Both the position numbers and the translations under genes were made by a program. A DNA stretch of 64,000 nucleotides from Phycisphaerales bacterium (lineage in GTDB: Bacteria; Planctomycetota; Phycisphaerae; Phycisphaerales; UBA1924): the NCBI GenBank assembly GCA_020427395.1, contig JAGQON010000019.1, positions 1-64,000 of the forward strand. Direction: 5' to 3'. The notes below the pieces were generated by a model. It searched no databases. It was given only the letters and a program-made list of their open reading frames with translations, and was not told where the DNA came from. Below are positions 37,303-45,707 of this stretch, one piece after another (positions within the stretch are counted from its first letter, which is position 1; each line of letters starts with the position of its first letter).

Positions 37303-37743
37303 TCAGGCCGTCGCGATCAGCACGCAGGCGATCACGCTCCGGGCGCTCCAGAGTACAGTGCGGGCCCAGTTGGTCGCGACGAGTCGTCGGTGAGCATCGG
37401 GCGCAAAGCCGCTCGTGAGGACCTTGTGGGCAGGGACCTGCAGGGCGGCAGTGGAGATCCACAGCAGCGCGATCAAGACAAGCCCCGGGATGGTGTAGGC
37501 GTAGAAGGCCGCCCCGAGGAGTGGCAGCAGCAGCACGGCGGTGGTCAGCTCCATCAGCATGAGGGGCGCGACAACCCATGTTGTTCGGCTCATATGGCGA
37601 TGCTGATATCGCGTGTATCCGTCGGCACCAACGGCGTTCATCAGCGGGTAGTGCACGATCTGGACGAACCAGATGAGCCCAAACATTGCGAGGGTGGAAC
37701 CCGCGTGCAGGAGCAGCACGAGCTGGGTTGTTGGGTCGTTCAT
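37303..37743 (-). CDS. Four-helix integral membrane protein
   Basis: This 146-residue protein has about four membrane helices: LVLLLHAGSTLAMFGLIWFVQIV, VVAPLMLMELTTAVLLLPLLG, LVLIALLWISTAALQV and a last segment at the C-terminus. The motif IVHYPLMNAVG followed by YQHRHMSRTTWVVAPLMLME is seen in a family of small uncharacterised membrane proteins. Its ATG overlaps the stop of the upstream fusion gene (ATGA), so the two are co-translated and probably co-function. Role unknown; the conserved His residues near the first helix could bind a metal or cofactor. Confidence 0.75.
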   Translation of the reverse strand: MNDPTTQLVLLLHAGSTLAMFGLIWFVQIVHYPLMNAVGADGYTRYQHRHMSRTTWVVAPLMLMELTTAVLLLPLLGAAFYAYTIPGLVLIALLWISTAALQVPAHKVLTSGFAPDAHRRLVATNWARTVLWSARSVIACVLIATA

Positions 37744-38708
37744 GTGGTGCTGATCTCACAGGCGCAGGCCATGGACTCGTATCCGGGTCGATCGCCGGCT
37801 GTTGAGTGCTTGAACTCCTGGATGACCTGCCCTTTATGGATGATGAAGACGCCGGGCATCTGGAATCCATCGCCCACGAGCTTGCCCACGGTATTGCCCT
37901 TGAAGATCGCCCGAAGCCCCTGGAACCAAACGCGGGGGCCGAAGAGCTGGAGGAACGATCCCCGGCGGAGCTCGAAGGCACGGTAGAGGTCCTGGTCCGG
38001 GTCGGACACGCTGGGCAGATCATCAAGGTTGTACTGGGCGAAGCGTTTGCGGGCGGCTTCATCTTCGCTCATGTGCACGAGCACGGGCTGGATACCCTGA
38101 GCCTCGATCCGGGCTCGTTGCTTTTTCAGATCCTGGAGCGTCTCGAGGCAGAAGGTGCAGCCGAGGTGACGCAGGAAAACCAGCATGACAGGTTGGGCAT
38201 CGGCGAGGTCGCTGAGCGGGACGCCTGTCTGGGTGCTGTGCTCCTTGAGTGCTGCGTCGATGGACATGCGTTGTGATTCCTTGTTGTGCGTTGCGGACTG
38301 GTGATGCTTGGCGCTGATCCAGAGCAGCATCGTGAACGGCACCCACCAGATGATGTCGTTGGGAATATTGACCCAGAAGAAGCGTGCGGGCAGCTCGTGC
38401 ATGATGAGCGATGCGTAGACGAATCCGATGGGGCCGAAGACCTTGCCCAGCAGCCCGACGAGGACGATGGGCCAGTGGCGGATTGGGTCGCGGGCTGCGA
38501 TGAGGTAGCCCACGCCGTATACCCCCACGATCATGCCCACGCACTGCCAGATGGCGGGGTAGGTGGGCTGGGGGAGATCCATGATCGTAAAGAGCGAGGC
38601 GGGCAGCAGGATAACCCACGCGCCCCAGAGGAGGTTGTATATCCCTGCGAGCATCAGGATCCGCCTGAGCCAGAGTGGAACGGGATGGGTATCGGGAGCT
38701 CTCTTCAT
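37740..38708 (-). CDS. Membrane domain fused to a peroxiredoxin-like/thioredoxin-fold domain
   Basis: This is a 322-residue fusion. Residues ~1-135 hold four membrane helices (ILMLAGIYNLLWGAWVILLP, WQCVGMIVGVYGVGYLI, WPIVLVGLLGKVFGPIGFVY, DIIWWVPFTMLLWIS), a unit that I believe also occurs alone elsewhere. From about residue 148 comes an AhpC/TSA-like thioredoxin fold with the redox motif LRHLGCTFCLETL (CxxC), then VLVHMSEDEAARKRF and QMPGVFIIHKGQV, as in the SelL/PRXL peroxiredoxin-like group. The frame is continuous with no stop at the junction (KESQRMSIDAAL). It is coupled to the membrane protein at 37303. A membrane-tethered thiol redox role is inferred. Confidence 0.82.
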   Translation of the reverse strand: MKRAPDTHPVPLWLRRILMLAGIYNLLWGAWVILLPASLFTIMDLPQPTYPAIWQCVGMIVGVYGVGYLIAARDPIRHWPIVLVGLLGKVFGPIGFVYASLIMHELPARFFWVNIPNDIIWWVPFTMLLWISAKHHQSATHNKESQRMSIDAALKEHSTQTGVPLSDLADAQPVMLVFLRHLGCTFCLETLQDLKKQRARIEAQGIQPVLVHMSEDEAARKRFAQYNLDDLPSVSDPDQDLYRAFELRRGSFLQLFGPRVWFQGLRAIFKGNTVGKLVGDGFQMPGVFIIHKGQVIQEFKHSTAGDRPGYESMACACEISTT

Positions 38709-38817
38709 GCGTTTCTGCTGTTCGTTGTGGGAAAGGGATCAGATTCATACACGGGCAGACTCGTCCTGGGTCCCCGCTTCTCATCATCGGCTGTTGAGAG
38801 TACACTTGAACCAGATT

Positions 38818-38891
38818 GCCCTCGTAGCTCAGTTGGATAGAGCAGCGCTTTCCTAAAGCGCAGGTCGCAGGTTCGAGCCCTGCCGGGGGTG
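38818..38891 (+). tRNA. tRNA-Arg (anticodon CCT)
   Basis: This is a 74-nt cloverleaf: acceptor GCCCTCG/CGGGGGT (with wobble pairs), D-arm GCTC...GAGC with AGTTGGATA, anticodon stem GCGCT/AGCGC with loop TTCCTAA giving anticodon CCT (reads AGG), variable AGGTC, T-arm GCAGG-TTCGAGC-CCTGC, and discriminator G. The CCA end is not encoded. The murQ reading frame begins only a few bases after it. Confidence 0.95.
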
Positions 38892-38893
38892 CT

Positions 38894-39844
38894 TTGAGCA
38901 AGCAAACCCGCGACAGCACGGCTCCGGTGCCACCCGATCGCGGGCACCTGCTCACCGAGCAGCCCAACGCCCGATCGGTCAGCTTGGATGCCATGGGGAC
39001 GCTTGGCTGCCTTGAGCTGATCAACGACGAGGACGCGATGATCGCGGGCGCGGTCCGCGATCAGATTGGGCACATCGCGGACTTCACAGACCGCGTCATC
39101 GCGTCGCTGCGGGCGGGTGGACGACTGATTTATCTGGGCGCGGGCACCAGCGGGCGACTGGGCGTGCTCGATGCCAGCGAGTGCCCCCCCACTTTTCAGA
39201 GCGAGCCGGGGCAGGTGATCGGGATCATCGCCGGGGGCGATCGTGCCTTGCGGCTGTCCTCTGAGCATCGCGAGGACGAGCGGAACGGGGCCCACGAAGA
39301 GCTGCGGCAGCTGGCGCTGAGCGAGCACGACGCGGTGCTGGGGATCGCGGCCGGTGGGACGACGCCGTATGTGCTGGGCGGGGTGGAGTTCGCCAAGTCG
39401 CTGGGGGCGAGCACGGGGCTGCTGACCTGCACGCCGATCGGCAAGCCCGCCTGGTGCGATGTGCTCATCGCGATCGAGACCGGGCCCGAAGTCCTGACGG
39501 GTTCAACGCGCATGAAGGCGGGCACGGCCACCAAGATGACGCTGAACATGATCAGCACCGGCGCGATGGTCGGGCTGGGCAAGAGCTACTCGAACATGAT
39601 GGTGGACCTGCGGGCGACCAACGACAAGCTGCGGGACAGGGGCGCGCGGATCATCAGCGTGATCTGCGCCACGAGCCGCGACGAGTCGTTCGCGTTGCTC
39701 GATCGGGCGCGCAACAGCGTGAAGCATGCGATCGTGATGCACCGGCTGGGCATCGGGCATGACGAAGCAGAAACCAGAATCCGCGATGCGGGTGGGCACC
39801 TGTCCAAGATCATCGGGGCGAGGACCAACGGAGGTGCGTCGTGA
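38894..39844 (+). CDS. murQ: N-acetylmuramic acid 6-phosphate etherase
   Basis: This 316-residue SIS-domain enzyme cleaves the lactyl ether of MurNAc-6-P in peptidoglycan recycling. Hallmarks are LLTEQPNARS, INDEDAMIAGAV, GGRLIYLGAGTSGRLGVLDASECPPTF, IAAGGTTPYV and VLTGSTRMKAGTATKM. No ATG fits the N-terminus. The TTG at 38894 is chosen, three bases after the tRNA end, with the GGGGGTG of the tRNA acceptor strand as the only Shine-Dalgarno-like sequence. A GTG at 38927 is the alternative. The stop overlaps the GTG of nagZ, so the two are coupled. Confidence 0.95.
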   Translation: MSKQTRDSTAPVPPDRGHLLTEQPNARSVSLDAMGTLGCLELINDEDAMIAGAVRDQIGHIADFTDRVIASLRAGGRLIYLGAGTSGRLGVLDASECPPTFQSEPGQVIGIIAGGDRALRLSSEHREDERNGAHEELRQLALSEHDAVLGIAAGGTTPYVLGGVEFAKSLGASTGLLTCTPIGKPAWCDVLIAIETGPEVLTGSTRMKAGTATKMTLNMISTGAMVGLGKSYSNMMVDLRATNDKLRDRGARIISVICATSRDESFALLDRARNSVKHAIVMHRLGIGHDEAETRIRDAGGHLSKIIGARTNGGAS

Positions 39845-40893
39845 CGCTCTCGGAGCTCATCGGGTCGTCGCTGATGTTCGGGCTGCGAGGCTGCACGCTC
39901 AACGAGGATGTGACCCGCGCCGATGTGGATGCGCTCAAGGGCGTGAAGTGCAAGGGCGTGATCCTGTTCGATCACGACATCGCGGGCAATCACCTTCGCA
40001 ATGTTATCAACCCCGAGCAGTTGCAGCGGTTCATCGCGGACCTGCGCCACGAGCTGGGTAGCGACCTGATCGTGGCAGTGGATCAGGAGGGCGGGGCGGT
40101 CGCACGCCTCACGCAGGAACGGGGCTTCCTGAGCACGGTGTGCGCCGAGGAGTTCGCGGGCTGGGCGGAGATCGACCGCCGCCAGTACGCGACCAACCAG
40201 GCCAAGCAGCTTCGCACGCTGGGGATCGACCTGAATCTGGCGCCATGCGTCGATCTGGCGATCGAGCCCGACTCGGCGATCATCGCGGGCAAGCGCCGCG
40301 CGTTCGGCGAGGATCACGACACGGTGGTGGCGAGCGCGAGCACCGTGATCGAGTGCTTCGGGGATATCGGGGTGCGCTGCTGCATCAAGCACTACCCGGG
40401 TCACGGATCGACGCTGATCGATACGCACATGGGCATGTGCGACATCAGCGAGACGCACTCGCCAGACGAAGAACGCGTCTACCGAACGCTGATCGATCGG
40501 TTTGGTGATTCGATCGCGGTCATGGCGGGGCACCTCTCGGACAAGCGTGTTGATGACCGCCTCCCGGCGTCGGTCTCGCCAGCGCACCTGACGGGCAGGT
40601 TGCGGGGTACGCTCGCGTTCGACGGCGTGATCATCAGCGACTCGATCGACATGCGGGCGGTTCGTGATCGCTTCGGTGAGGGGCGTGCGGCGCTGATGGC
40701 GCTGATGGCGGGGTGCGACATCGTGATCGATGGCTTCAACGCCCCGGGCTATCGCGAGCCGGGTGGGCAGGTGCGGATCGTCAACACGATCAGCGAAGCG
40801 ATCCAGAGCGGCCGATGGGGCGTGGGCGAGGAGCGTCTGGCCAACAGTCGGATACGGATCGATCGCTTCATGGGGCGGGTGCCTACCCGATAA
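39841..40893 (+). CDS. nagZ: Beta-N-acetylhexosaminidase, GH3 (NagZ-like)
   Basis: This 350-residue glycoside hydrolase family 3 enzyme contains the NagZ hallmark KHYPGHGST at residues 183-191, whose His serves as acid/base, followed by DTH. The nucleophile Asp sits in GVIISDSID near residue 267, with AVDQEGGAVARL near 79. NagZ removes GlcNAc from GlcNAc-anhydroMurNAc muropeptides. No signal peptide is seen, so it should be cytosolic. It starts with GTG overlapping the murQ stop, and the pair forms a muropeptide-recycling operon. Confidence 0.93.
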   Translation: MTLSELIGSSLMFGLRGCTLNEDVTRADVDALKGVKCKGVILFDHDIAGNHLRNVINPEQLQRFIADLRHELGSDLIVAVDQEGGAVARLTQERGFLSTVCAEEFAGWAEIDRRQYATNQAKQLRTLGIDLNLAPCVDLAIEPDSAIIAGKRRAFGEDHDTVVASASTVIECFGDIGVRCCIKHYPGHGSTLIDTHMGMCDISETHSPDEERVYRTLIDRFGDSIAVMAGHLSDKRVDDRLPASVSPAHLTGRLRGTLAFDGVIISDSIDMRAVRDRFGEGRAALMALMAGCDIVIDGFNAPGYREPGGQVRIVNTISEAIQSGRWGVGEERLANSRIRIDRFMGRVPTR

Positions 40894-41003
40894 CCGCCCG
40901 AAAAGCCGGGTTTTCCCGCCGATTCTGCCCGTTCATGCTGAGATTGCTGGCAGCAGACCCTGTGTTGTGGTCGTGTGTATGTATGCCTGCACATCTCAAG
41001 ATC

Positions 41004-41501
41004 ATGAACCTGCGTCTGGCGCTCCCGTTGCTCTCATCGTTCGCGTTGTTGGGGTGCGCGAGCAGCCAGCAGCGTGGCGAGGATATCCCCGATTGGGATT
41101 GGGGCAACAGCGAGATCCAGCAGGGTGATCGGGCGTCGCTGACGACGCACTCTGGCGAATCGGGCGCTGTGATCTTCTCGCCCGGTGTCGAGGCACAGGG
41201 CTCGTGGTACGCCTATGAGCGTGAGTACGCCCCAGAGTACAACCGTCGCGATTCGGAGTTGAGCGTGCGGATCCCCGACGCCACGGCGGGCTGGTACGCC
41301 TGGCCCGAGCAGCAGCGACCTTCGCTCGACGATCGCGGGTACTTCCGGACCAGCAACAACCCCGAGACCTATGTCTTCCCGGGCTCGGATCGCCCCGTCT
41401 ATGGGCGCCCGCACTACGGCGGCTCGTACCACCACTACCGTCGCGACACGGGGCGCGGCTCGGACTGGCGTGGCAATGACCGCCGCCGCCATGTTCGATG
41501 A
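41004..41501 (+). CDS. Small exported lipoprotein, His/Arg/Tyr-rich tail
   Basis: This 165-residue protein has the lipoprotein signal MNLRLALPLLSSFALLGC followed by ASSQQ, so lipidation at Cys18 is likely. The mature chain is low complexity with many Trp, Tyr, Arg and Asp. Its last ~40 residues are rich in Tyr, His, Gly and Arg (YGRPHYGGSYHHYRRD...RRRHVR). I recognise no domain. It follows nagZ after 110 bases and may be transcribed with the recycling pair. Confidence 0.75.
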   Translation: MNLRLALPLLSSFALLGCASSQQRGEDIPDWDWGNSEIQQGDRASLTTHSGESGAVIFSPGVEAQGSWYAYEREYAPEYNRRDSELSVRIPDATAGWYAWPEQQRPSLDDRGYFRTSNNPETYVFPGSDRPVYGRPHYGGSYHHYRRDTGRGSDWRGNDRRRHVR

Positions 41502-41525
41502 GTGGTATCTGAACCTGGCACAATC

Positions 41526-41565
41526 AAAAAAGGAGGAGCCCGACCCGTGTGAACGGGTCGGGCTC
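41526..41565 (-). terminator. Terminator of the fibro-slime gene
   Basis: GAGCCCGACCCGT at 41536-41548 pairs perfectly with ACGGGTCGGGCTC at 41553-41565 around loop GTGA. On the minus strand the stem is followed by CTCC and six T, 30 bases past the stop at 41595. Confidence 0.9.
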
Positions 41566-41594
41566 GCACCAACACCAACATGCGCCAGTGGGAA

Positions 41595-42524
41595 TCAGTC
41601 GTAGAGTGCCGCGGTGGGCGGGAGCTGCACGGTGCGCAGCTGCATCGTGGTCTCGATGCGGAAGTTCGACTGGGTGCGGTGACGCTCGGCGAAGAAGAAG
41701 CTGAGCTTGTACCGCTGCCCGTCCTCGAGCCAGTCGAGGCGGTCGAGCTCGATGGTCTGTGAGACGGCCGAGTGCACGCCACCGATATCGATCACGAGGC
41801 GACCGTCCACGAAGACCCAGACATCGTCGTCACCGGTGAAGGTGAACACCTGGCCCGAGTCCTCTTCGTAGCTGAACTCGGTCTGCAGCTCGAAGGTGAA
41901 GTGGAAGTTCTTGTTGTTGTTGGCCGAGTTGCCGAACAGATCGCCGTTGATCGGGAAGAACCCACCGAGGCTCGCGTACGTCGCGTCGCGTTTGTCATCG
42001 AAGACATACACATTGCTTCCCGCTTGACGCACGAGGGTGAGGTCGAGCGGTTTGGAGACATTCACGCCGGGCACATTGCGGAACCACTGGTCCAGCGATG
42101 CTGCGTCATGGATCGCGCCGGCAGCGCTGCCGAGGCTGCCCTGATGATCACCCTCGCGGGGTGCGATGTAGTCCTTGGACTGGATGATCTTGCGTCCATT
42201 GGCATCGGTCCAGTTGCTGCTGACCTTGTAGCCGGTGGAGTTGAACACGGGCTTGTCATTCTCGTTGAGATAGTCTGAGACGATGCCCATGTAGTGCCCG
42301 AATCCGCCCGAGGGACGGAACTCGAAATCGGTGTGCCCGCCCGCAACCGTTCGTTCATTGAAGTCACGCACGGTGCCGGTCAGGGTGATCTGATCGGGGA
42401 GGTTGGAATAGTCGCTGTCCTGCGCGAGGGCGGTGCTTGGGATCATCATCGCGGCGGTGCCCGCGATCATGGTCAGGGCGAGGAGCGGCCGGGAGGTCAT
42501 GGTGGTTGTGTTCGGCTTGTTCAT
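41595..42524 (-). CDS. Exported fibro-slime domain protein
   Basis: This 309-residue secreted protein has the signal region TSRPLLALTMIAGTAAMMIPSTALA after a short head, with a GGAG site before the ATG at 42524. It matches the fibro-slime (PA14-related) pattern: TLTGTVRDFNE and HTDFEFRP at the start, FTFELQTEFSY, then FTGDDDVWVFVDGRLVIDIGG with a Ca-loop-like DDD, IELDRLDWLEDGQRYKLSFF and FAERHRTQSNFRIET. Such domains occur in extracellular adhesins and fibre proteins. No C-terminal sorting tail is present. Confidence 0.85.
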   Translation of the reverse strand: MNKPNTTTMTSRPLLALTMIAGTAAMMIPSTALAQDSDYSNLPDQITLTGTVRDFNERTVAGGHTDFEFRPSGGFGHYMGIVSDYLNENDKPVFNSTGYKVSSNWTDANGRKIIQSKDYIAPREGDHQGSLGSAAGAIHDAASLDQWFRNVPGVNVSKPLDLTLVRQAGSNVYVFDDKRDATYASLGGFFPINGDLFGNSANNNKNFHFTFELQTEFSYEEDSGQVFTFTGDDDVWVFVDGRLVIDIGGVHSAVSQTIELDRLDWLEDGQRYKLSFFFAERHRTQSNFRIETTMQLRTVQLPPTAALYD

Positions 42525-42644
42525 GTGAAACTCCAGGGCTGAGGGTGTGCTTGGGTAGGGTCCAGATCGCGTTGCTTGTACTGCGAACAGTGGTTTAGGG
42601 ACTCATGACCAACTCCTGCAGCGTGCTCGCTGCGCACCCCGCTT

Positions 42645-42833
42645 CTACTCGTTCACCGCGACATCCGCGCTCGCCTGCTGGTCCGACGCGGAGGCCATCG
42701 CGGTCCCGACTGAGAAGATCATCGAGAGACTTGATGCGGCGATCGCTGCGATGAGCAGCGCCTGCATGAGGCGGTTGCCCGGGGACTGCGATTCGCCGGC
42801 GGGGTCTTCGATGTGCTGCTGAGCCGTGTTCAT
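42645..42833 (-). CDS. Small single-helix membrane protein
   Basis: This 62-residue protein has a polar head (MNTAQQHIEDPAGESQSPGN), one hydrophobic helix (LMQALLIAAIAASSLSMIFSVGTAMA) and an acidic tail. A GGAG site lies seven bases before the ATG. It could instead be a small exported protein with a long n-region. No family is recognised. The ribosome site and composition make it likely real, but its size leaves doubt. Confidence 0.5.
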   Translation of the reverse strand: MNTAQQHIEDPAGESQSPGNRLMQALLIAAIAASSLSMIFSVGTAMASASDQQASADVAVNE

Positions 42834-43116
42834 TGACCGCTCCTGATGGCATGCTGAGGCCCGCGTACGCCGCGGGCTTGGTGTCTGGGTTGAATCTCCA
42901 TTTCACACTGGGCGATGCCATCGACGCACGCGAGATTTGCGCACTTGGGCGCTGGGCTGCAGCGTCTGTGCGGGCTGTGACGACTGGGCAAGTCGAGCCC
43001 GATTCAGGAGTGAGAATCGCGATCTTGCCGATGATCAGGGCGGAATCGGCGATCGGGCGGTCTTTCTTACCCCCGGGCTGGTACACTGACAGGCGCACGA
43101 CGCACGGGAGGCACGC

Positions 43117-44463
43117 ATGGATGTATTCGTGATCGAGGGTGGACGCAAGCTCAGCGGCTCGCTGCGGGTCAACGGCTCCAAAAACGCCGCCCTGCCCCTC
43201 CTGGCGGCCACCCTGCTTACCGATGCCCCCGTCACGCTGCGGGATGTGCCCGAGCTCTCCGACATCTTCAATATGCTCCGCCTGCTGGGCGAGCTGGGGG
43301 TCGAGAACGAGCGGGACGGGACCACCATCCGCCTTCAGGGCGTCGATGAGACTGAGGTTCATGCCCGCTACGACATTGTGCGGACCATGCGGGCGAGCAT
43401 CTGCGTCCTTGGGCCCATGCTGGCCCGTCGGGGCACGGCCCGCGTGTCCATGCCCGGGGGGTGTGCCATCGGTCAACGCCCCGTGGACCTGCACTTGCGT
43501 GGTCTGGAGGCCCTCGGGGCTCGGATCGAGCTGGAGGGGGGCGATATCGTCGCCCGGGTGCCCCAGTCCGGGCGTCTGATCGGCGACACCGTCTTCCTGG
43601 GTGGGCCGTTCGGCTCCACCGTGCTGGGCACCGCCAATGTGATGTCCGCGGCGACGCTGGCTGAGGGAACCACAGTCATCGAATGCGCGGCGTGCGAGCC
43701 GGAGATTGTTGATCTGGCGGACATGCTGATCTCGATGGGCGCCAGGATCCGCGGCGCTGGCTCGCCGCGGATCACGATCGAGGGCGTTGAATCGCTGGGT
43801 GGGACGGACCACACGGTCATCCCGGATCGCATCGAGGCGGGTACCTATATGTGTGCCGCGGCCGCGACGGGTTCGACGATCGAGCTGACCAACTGCCCTC
43901 TGGACGCGATGATGTCGCCGATCGATCGCCTGGAGGCGATCGGAGTGCATATCGACCCGACGGACTACCCGCGCGGTGTGGCTGCGGACAACCCGATGCG
44001 CCGCACCTGCACGATCAGCGCCCCCGAGCCGCTGCGATCGGTGCAGATCACGACCCAGCCGCACCCCGGCTTCCCGACGGACCTGCAGGCCCAGTTCATG
44101 GCGATGCTGTGTTTGGCGCAGGGCAACTCGGTGATTACCGAGAAGATCTTCCCCGAGCGGTTCCTGCATGTGGCCGAGCTGACCCGCATGGGAGCGCAGG
44201 TCCATCGCCACGGCACGACGGCCGTGATCTCGGGCGTGAGTAAGCTGACCGGGGCGCCGGTGATGGCGAGCGACCTTCGGGCCAGCGCCGGTCTGGTGAT
44301 CGCGGCGATGGCGGCAGAGGGGACGACGGTGGTCAACCGCGTCTACCACATCGACCGTGGCTACGAGAAGCTCGAGGAGCGCCTGTGCTCGGTCGGAGCC
44401 TCGATCACACGGATGAGCGAGAGCGAGCTGAGCGAGCAGGGCGTGAACGCGCTGGGCGGCTGA
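43117..44463 (+). CDS. murA: UDP-N-acetylglucosamine 1-carboxyvinyltransferase
   Basis: This 448-residue EPSP-synthase-fold enzyme catalyses the first committed step of peptidoglycan synthesis, transfer of enolpyruvate to UDP-GlcNAc. The substrate Lys22-Asn23 pair is in VNGSKNAALPLL. The active-site loop MPGGCAIGQRPVDLHL keeps the Cys (residue 116) that fosfomycin attacks. PHPGFPTDLQAQF and ASDLRASAGLVIA are also diagnostic. A GGGAGG site precedes the ATG. It is full length, some 25-30 residues longer than E. coli MurA. Its presence beside murQ and nagZ agrees with a peptidoglycan-containing planctomycete. Confidence 0.97.
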   Translation: MDVFVIEGGRKLSGSLRVNGSKNAALPLLAATLLTDAPVTLRDVPELSDIFNMLRLLGELGVENERDGTTIRLQGVDETEVHARYDIVRTMRASICVLGPMLARRGTARVSMPGGCAIGQRPVDLHLRGLEALGARIELEGGDIVARVPQSGRLIGDTVFLGGPFGSTVLGTANVMSAATLAEGTTVIECAACEPEIVDLADMLISMGARIRGAGSPRITIEGVESLGGTDHTVIPDRIEAGTYMCAAAATGSTIELTNCPLDAMMSPIDRLEAIGVHIDPTDYPRGVAADNPMRRTCTISAPEPLRSVQITTQPHPGFPTDLQAQFMAMLCLAQGNSVITEKIFPERFLHVAELTRMGAQVHRHGTTAVISGVSKLTGAPVMASDLRASAGLVIAAMAAEGTTVVNRVYHIDRGYEKLEERLCSVGASITRMSESELSEQGVNALGG

Positions 44464-44485
44464 CCTGGTCGCGGGTCCGCACCGA

Positions 44486-44857
44486 TCAGTCGTCGGTCTC
44501 GTCGAACCCACGCGAGACGAGATCCGCCAGGTGCGACAGGGCATCCTTGGCATCGGGGCCGGAGCAGAGGATCTCGATCTCGGTGCCCTGCGTGGCGGCG
44601 AGCATCATGAGTTCCATGACGGATTTGCCGTCGGCCTCGTCATCGTCGTGACGGACGGTGACGCTGGCCTCGAAGCCCGCGGCGGCCTGCGCGAAATCGG
44701 TGGCCGGACGCGCGTGGAGCCCGTATCGGTTCGTGATCTTCATCTTGGACGAGCAGGTTTCGCTCACGATTAGCGTGTCCGGTTGGGTCCCGGTGAACTC
44801 TGGGGTGTCGGCCTGAACGGACGGATCAGCCCACGACACGGTGGTGGTCGGCATCAT
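44486..44857 (-). CDS. ptsH: HPr-family phosphocarrier
   Basis: The HPr core is clear: NRYGLHARPATDFAQAA carries the His accepting phosphate from enzyme I. GKSVMELMMLAA places a Ser where the regulatory Ser46 lies. TQGTEIEILCSGPDAKDAL ends the fold. The N-terminus is uncertain. ATG 44857 gives ~123 residues with a ~38-residue non-HPr head, starting inside the ptsN gene. GTG 44767 (VSETCSSKMKITN) or ATG 44743 would give a normal-size HPr. No sugar permease is near, so a regulatory PTS is likely. Confidence 0.88.
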   Translation of the reverse strand: MMPTTTVSWADPSVQADTPEFTGTQPDTLIVSETCSSKMKITNRYGLHARPATDFAQAAAGFEASVTVRHDDDEADGKSVMELMMLAATQGTEIEILCSGPDAKDALSHLADLVSRGFDETDD

Positions 44858-45302
44858 CGAGCAGGGCGTGGATCTTTTCGGCACTGTCTGCCTGTCGAAG
44901 CTCACGCCGGAAGGTGTCCTTGGACAGGTTCTTGAAGATCAGCTCCATCGCCTGGAGGTGCTCCTCGGGTCGGCTCTGGGGGCTCAGCAGCAGGAACACG
45001 GTGTAGACCGGCTGCTTGTCGAGCGAGTTGAAGTCGATCCCGTTGGCGGAGATCCCAATCGCGGCGGTCATGCCGTCGATGCTGGGGTGCTTGACATGCG
45101 GGACCGCGACACCCCGCCCGAAGCCGGTGGAGTGCTTGCGTTCCCGCTCGAGCACCTTCTCGAGCAGCTCGTCGCGGATATTGGCATCGGCGGCCCCCGA
45201 CGCGATGAGTGCGTCGATGAGCTCGGCGATGACGGTGTCGCGATCGGTCCCCTTGAGGGGGACGCGGATCGCGTCGGCTTTGATGATCTCCGTGAGTTTC
45301 AT
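44826..45302 (-). CDS. ptsN: PTS IIA-like nitrogen-regulatory protein (EIIA-Ntr)
   Basis: This 158-residue protein starts at ATG 45302 (MKLTEIIKADAIRVPLKG) and has the PTS EIIA-2 fold. STGFGRGVAVPHVKHPSI contains the active-site His in the PH motif, and SPQSRPEEHLQAMELIFKNLS precedes the last helices. In many bacteria EIIA-Ntr sits beside hpf and signals nitrogen, potassium or sigma54 status, and here hpf is the upstream neighbour. The downstream HPr gene may start within its last 30 bases. Confidence 0.92.
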   Translation of the reverse strand: MKLTEIIKADAIRVPLKGTDRDTVIAELIDALIASGAADANIRDELLEKVLERERKHSTGFGRGVAVPHVKHPSIDGMTAAIGISANGIDFNSLDKQPVYTVFLLLSPQSRPEEHLQAMELIFKNLSKDTFRRELRQADSAEKIHALLDDADHHRVVG

Positions 45303-45330
45303 GCGAAGGGTCCTCCCCGACGGGCGATGC

Positions 45331-45639
45331 TCAGGCGCGATTCTCGGTCTTGAGCTTTTCGCGATGGTCGTTGAGCTGACGACCCACCTTGGCGATTGCG
45401 TCATCGATCACGAGGTACAGGTCGTGACCATCCGCTTTCGCGATAAAATCGGCATGGTTGATCACATCGACCACGACTTCAACACTGAAGCTTTCCTGCG
45501 CCGTGTTCTCTTTCCAGAACTTGATCTCGATCTGCTGCACGATATCTTCGAACTTGTCGAGCTTGGTCGCCTTGGATTCGGCGTGCTGACGGATCGGGTC
45601 GGTGACTTCGAGGTGTCTGCCGATGACATTGATGCGCAT
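45331..45639 (-). CDS. hpf: Ribosome hibernation-promoting factor (short form)
   Basis: This 102-residue protein has the HPF/YfiA fold: MRINVIGRHLEVTDPIRQHAESKATKLDKF, then VEVVVDVINHADFIAKADG and DLYLVIDDAIAKVGRQLNDHREKLK. It lacks the long C-terminal dimerisation domain, so it is the short class that acts with RMF-like partners or alone. An AGGAG site lies before the ATG. It is the first gene of an hpf-ptsN-ptsH operon, resembling the rpoN-linked cluster of proteobacteria but without rpoN here. Confidence 0.93.
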   Translation of the reverse strand: MRINVIGRHLEVTDPIRQHAESKATKLDKFEDIVQQIEIKFWKENTAQESFSVEVVVDVINHADFIAKADGHDLYLVIDDAIAKVGRQLNDHREKLKTENRA

Positions 45640-45707
45640 CGTGATCTCCTTTCGGACGCTCCCCGGGCGTGAACTGCATTGGGCACGAGCGGGGATGGAA
45701 CCGATCT

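Noticed and set aside
42833..43132. Plus-strand frame upstream of murA
   Set aside because: It overlaps the murA ribosome site and start, has no own ribosome site, and its composition is not coding-like.
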